A stretch of DNA of 64,000 nucleotides from Candidatus Rifleibacteriota bacterium (lineage in GTDB: Bacteria > Muiribacteriota > Ozemobacteria > Ozemobacterales > Ozemobacteraceae), in assembly GCA_015233155.1 (NCBI GenBank), contig JADFYG010000024.1, forward strand, positions 1 through 64,000, given 5' to 3'. The notes beneath the pieces are model-generated. The model was given only the letters and a program-made list of their open reading frames with translations, searched no databases and was not told the origin of the DNA. Shown in pieces: positions 61,940 to 64,000 of this stretch. Numbering within the stretch: the stretch's first letter is position 1; every line of letters begins with the position of its first letter. A program made the position numbers and the translations under genes.

Positions 61940-63619
61940 CTATAATTTCACCGGAATTTTCAGAATAAACGAACTTCCTTCACCATCAATGCTGCTCGCG
62001 GTAATTTCACCCGAAAGAATTTCCGTGACTATTTTTTTGACAAGGTATAGCCCAAGTCCGGTGCCTTTTACCTTCAAGGTGAGGGGAGATGGAATGCGGA
62101 CAAATGGCAAAAAAAGTTTCGAAATACTTTCATCAGGTATGCCGATACCGGTGTCTGAGACACTTATTTCTATGCAATCCCGTCTCTGAAAGCCGGAGTT
62201 TGACGCCGGAATATTACGGGTACTGACTCGCACCGTACCTTTTTCGGTGAACTTGATCGCATTGCTGAGGAGATTCACTACACATTGAATGACCCTCAGT
62301 CTTTCGGAATGCATGGGCATGTGAATCAATTCCGTCTGTAGATCGAGCCCCTTTTTCTCTATATCATGCTTAACCAGGTCAAGCGCCTCGGACATGACAT
62401 TATACAGATCAAAATCTTCGAGAATGATCTCATGCTTTCTGGCTTCAATTTTTGAGACGTCAATCACGTCGTTAATGAGTGAAAGAAGGTGTTTGCCTGA
62501 TTTGAGCACCGTTGTCAGGTTTTCTTTTTGCTGATCATTCAAGGGTCCCAGCCATTCTTCAAGAATAATGCTCGAAAAGCCAATGATCGAGTTAAGAGGA
62601 GTTCTGAGTTCATGACTCGTTGAAGCAATAAACATCGATTTGAGACGATCGAGCTCCTGAAGCTTGGCGTTGGCGGCTTCCAGTTCTGCAGTTTTCTGGT
62701 TCAGATCTTCTACGATATTTATTAAAGCATGCTGGGTCTCATTGAGCTCCTGACGTTTCTTTTCGAGTTCCGCCGTGCGTTCGGCAATGCCACGTGCAAG
62801 ACCTGCGTTTAACGCCTGAATCTGCTCTTCATACTGTTTGCGCCCTGTTATATCCAGCACTGTTCCAATGGAGCGGAGAGGATTTCCACTCTCGTCATAT
62901 TGTGTACAACAACGTTCATTGACGTATTTCACATCCCCGTTTTTCAACTTAACCCGGTGTTCAATGTCATAACTGCTTTTGTCTTTTACGGAGTCACTAT
63001 AAGCCTTGTTAACAAAATCCCTGTCATCTGGATAAACCTTTTCCAGAAATGCCTCATATGTTGCACCAAACTCCTGCGGTGCAAGGCCGAAGATACGATA
63101 CACTTCATCCGACCAGGAAAGCCTGTTCCCGCGTAAATCCAAATCCCAGTGGCCGAGATGGGCTAGGCTCTGAGCCTCCTTCAATCTCGACTCGCTTTCC
63201 CGGAGCTCTCTCTCAACCCGTTTGCGCTCCGTTATATCAGTTGCAATTTCAAGCCTCACAATACGACCATCACTCCATTTTATTGCCCGATCACAGATGT
63301 AATACCACAGCTTCATTTTTGTGTTTTCAAATTCCCATCGATAGATTACTGTCGGATTTCCTTCAGAATCAACGATCTTATTATTTGTACAAAACTCGCA
63401 AGGTTTTGTTTGTCCGGACTGCAAAGCCTGCCAGCAAATCTTTCCTGTTATATCTCCAAAAACGTCTTTAACACATTGATTTACAAAAAGTATTTCGTAT
63501 GTTTTCATATCCGCAACGTAAACCATGGCATCAAGGCTGTCTAAAATAGTGAGAAATACTTGCTGATGCTCAGTTGCCGTTTCGGTTTGTTTTCGTTCGG
63601 CAATCATTTGTTTAAACAC
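61940..63619 (-). CDS. PAS-PAS histidine kinase
   Basis: 559 residues. PAS1 (~25-135) contains PCEFCTNN, a Cys pair common in one PAS class that may bind metal or sense redox state. PAS2 (~145-265; LGHWDLDLRGNRLSWSDEVYRIFG) is followed by a coiled coil, HisKA with STSHELRTPLNSIIGF and HATPase (NLLSNAIKFT, DTGIGIP, GTGLGLYLVKKI). No membrane span. GTG at 63619 or ATG at 63607. The gene ends 15 bases before the REC gene, probably its partner. Confidence 0.93.
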   Translation of the reverse strand: MFKQMIAERKQTETATEHQQVFLTILDSLDAMVYVADMKTYEILFVNQCVKDVFGDITGKICWQALQSGQTKPCEFCTNNKIVDSEGNPTVIYRWEFENTKMKLWYYICDRAIKWSDGRIVRLEIATDITERKRVERELRESESRLKEAQSLAHLGHWDLDLRGNRLSWSDEVYRIFGLAPQEFGATYEAFLEKVYPDDRDFVNKAYSDSVKDKSSYDIEHRVKLKNGDVKYVNERCCTQYDESGNPLRSIGTVLDITGRKQYEEQIQALNAGLARGIAERTAELEKKRQELNETQHALINIVEDLNQKTAELEAANAKLQELDRLKSMFIASTSHELRTPLNSIIGFSSIILEEWLGPLNDQQKENLTTVLKSGKHLLSLINDVIDVSKIEARKHEIILEDFDLYNVMSEALDLVKHDIEKKGLDLQTELIHMPMHSERLRVIQCVVNLLSNAIKFTEKGTVRVSTRNIPASNSGFQRRDCIEISVSDTGIGIPDESISKLFLPFVRIPSPLTLKVKGTGLGLYLVKKIVTEILSGEITASSIDGEGSSFILKIPVKL

Positions 63620-63731
63620 CTGCCAATGCTCATATATGACGGCACAAAAAAAAGATCCCGGAACGGGGTAATATCCAGACCGGATGACGCTTTTTTCTTA
63701 TTTATGAGTAAAAATATTAGAGATCCTGGCC

Positions 63732-64000
63732 TCATGTAACTGATTTTCCCCCTGTGTCATCATCAGGCAACTTCTCTAATGCTGCAAGCTTCTGCTTCAA
63801 CTCTATCATCCGAAGCTCTCTGCCGACAAACAATTTATTCAGACGCTCGAGTTCCTCGTTTTTTTCTTCGAGCTCTTTTGTACGATTCATTACGCGATTT
63901 TCGAGCTCTTCGCTTAACTTCAGTAAAGCAGCATCAGCATTTTTCCGTTCAGTAATGTCGAAGGTATACTCTATCATCTGCAAGACATTGCCTTCGGCGT
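63732..64000 (-). CDS. C-terminal end of a PAS-domain sensor protein (runs off the window)
   Basis: The frame is open to the window edge, so the start lies outside. The visible part is the end of a PAC motif (EYTFDITERKNADAALLKLSEELE), a coiled coil and LFVGRELRMIELKQKLAALEKL, a tail common in PAS sensors. The protein ends without a kinase domain here. No function beyond sensing can be stated. Confidence 0.75.
   Translation of the reverse strand, partial: AEGNVLQMIEYTFDITERKNADAALLKLSEELENRVMNRTKELEEKNEELERLNKLFVGRELRMIELKQKLAALEKLPDDDTGGKSVT

Overview
The window holds about 50 protein-coding genes and no rRNA, tRNA or CRISPR array that I could find. The organism is a Gram-negative bacterium: there is an OprB-type outer-membrane porin, a lipobox protease, several Sec signal peptides, a type II secretion/type IV pilus-like assembly cluster, and very many two-component proteins. 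A split P-protein (gcvPA/gcvPB), PAS/GAF/REC-rich kinases, a TM1266-type small regulator and a DinG-type helicase with an N-terminal JAMM domain would fit a large-genome environmental lineage (Desulfobacterota, Riflebacteria or similar). I cannot assign a phylum from sequence alone. Frequent TTG/GTG starts are visible.

Layout. 0-7.5 kb: a 5'-truncated GT87-like membrane protein with a zinc ribbon, a JAMM-DinG helicase, tandem 47-48 bp repeats, a TM1266-like protein, an M30-type lipoprotein protease, and a higBA locus in which only the tail of the toxin remains. 7.7-15 kb (minus strand): a large hybrid kinase with a Tyr in place of the H-box His, a GAF-GGDEF protein, an exported protein, an amidohydrolase and a small membrane protein. 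15.1-19.8 kb: six translationally coupled genes for a small pilus/T2SS-like machine (ATPase, two GspF-like proteins, two pseudopilins, a small membrane protein). 19.8-22.5 kb: nested inverted-repeat elements, an S1/P1 nuclease and threonine synthase. 22.6-27.9 kb: a signalling cluster of MASE1 kinase, two REC-kinase paralogues (one lacking its His), a stand-alone REC and a NarL-type regulator.

28-36 kb is a coherent one-carbon module: folD, a class V aminotransferase of the serine/alanine-glyoxylate type, gcvT, glyA, gcvH, gcvPA and gcvPB. Together they interconvert glyoxylate, glycine, serine and methylene-THF. Lipoamide dehydrogenase and a recognisable glycine riboswitch are absent here. 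36-43 kb: CCA-adding-type nucleotidyltransferase, M48-type protease, an NAD-kinase-like protein with an SPFH protein, and an FN3-repeat protein. 43.9-51 kb: OprB porin, cyclase-RDD fusion, methyltransferase, radical SAM protein, DUF2079 membrane protein and YdcF-like protein, apparently envelope-related. 51-55 kb: MoxR ATPase and a single-chain DUF58-TgpA transglutaminase fusion. 55.5-59 kb: S9 peptidase and a coiled-coil secreted protein. 59-64 kb (minus): a second histidine kinase/REC cluster.

The most unusual content lies between genes. There are at least three classes of short non-autonomous elements: a 144-bp MITE-like element with terminal inverted repeats and 7-bp flanking duplications (two full copies, one truncated); two elements with terminal inverted repeats starting CAGGG around a shared REP-like core, one flanked by an exact 9-bp duplication; and scattered hairpins headed GTAG/GTAA/GTAT that resemble REP sequences. 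No transposase gene is present in the window. All functional calls come from motif reading without database searches.
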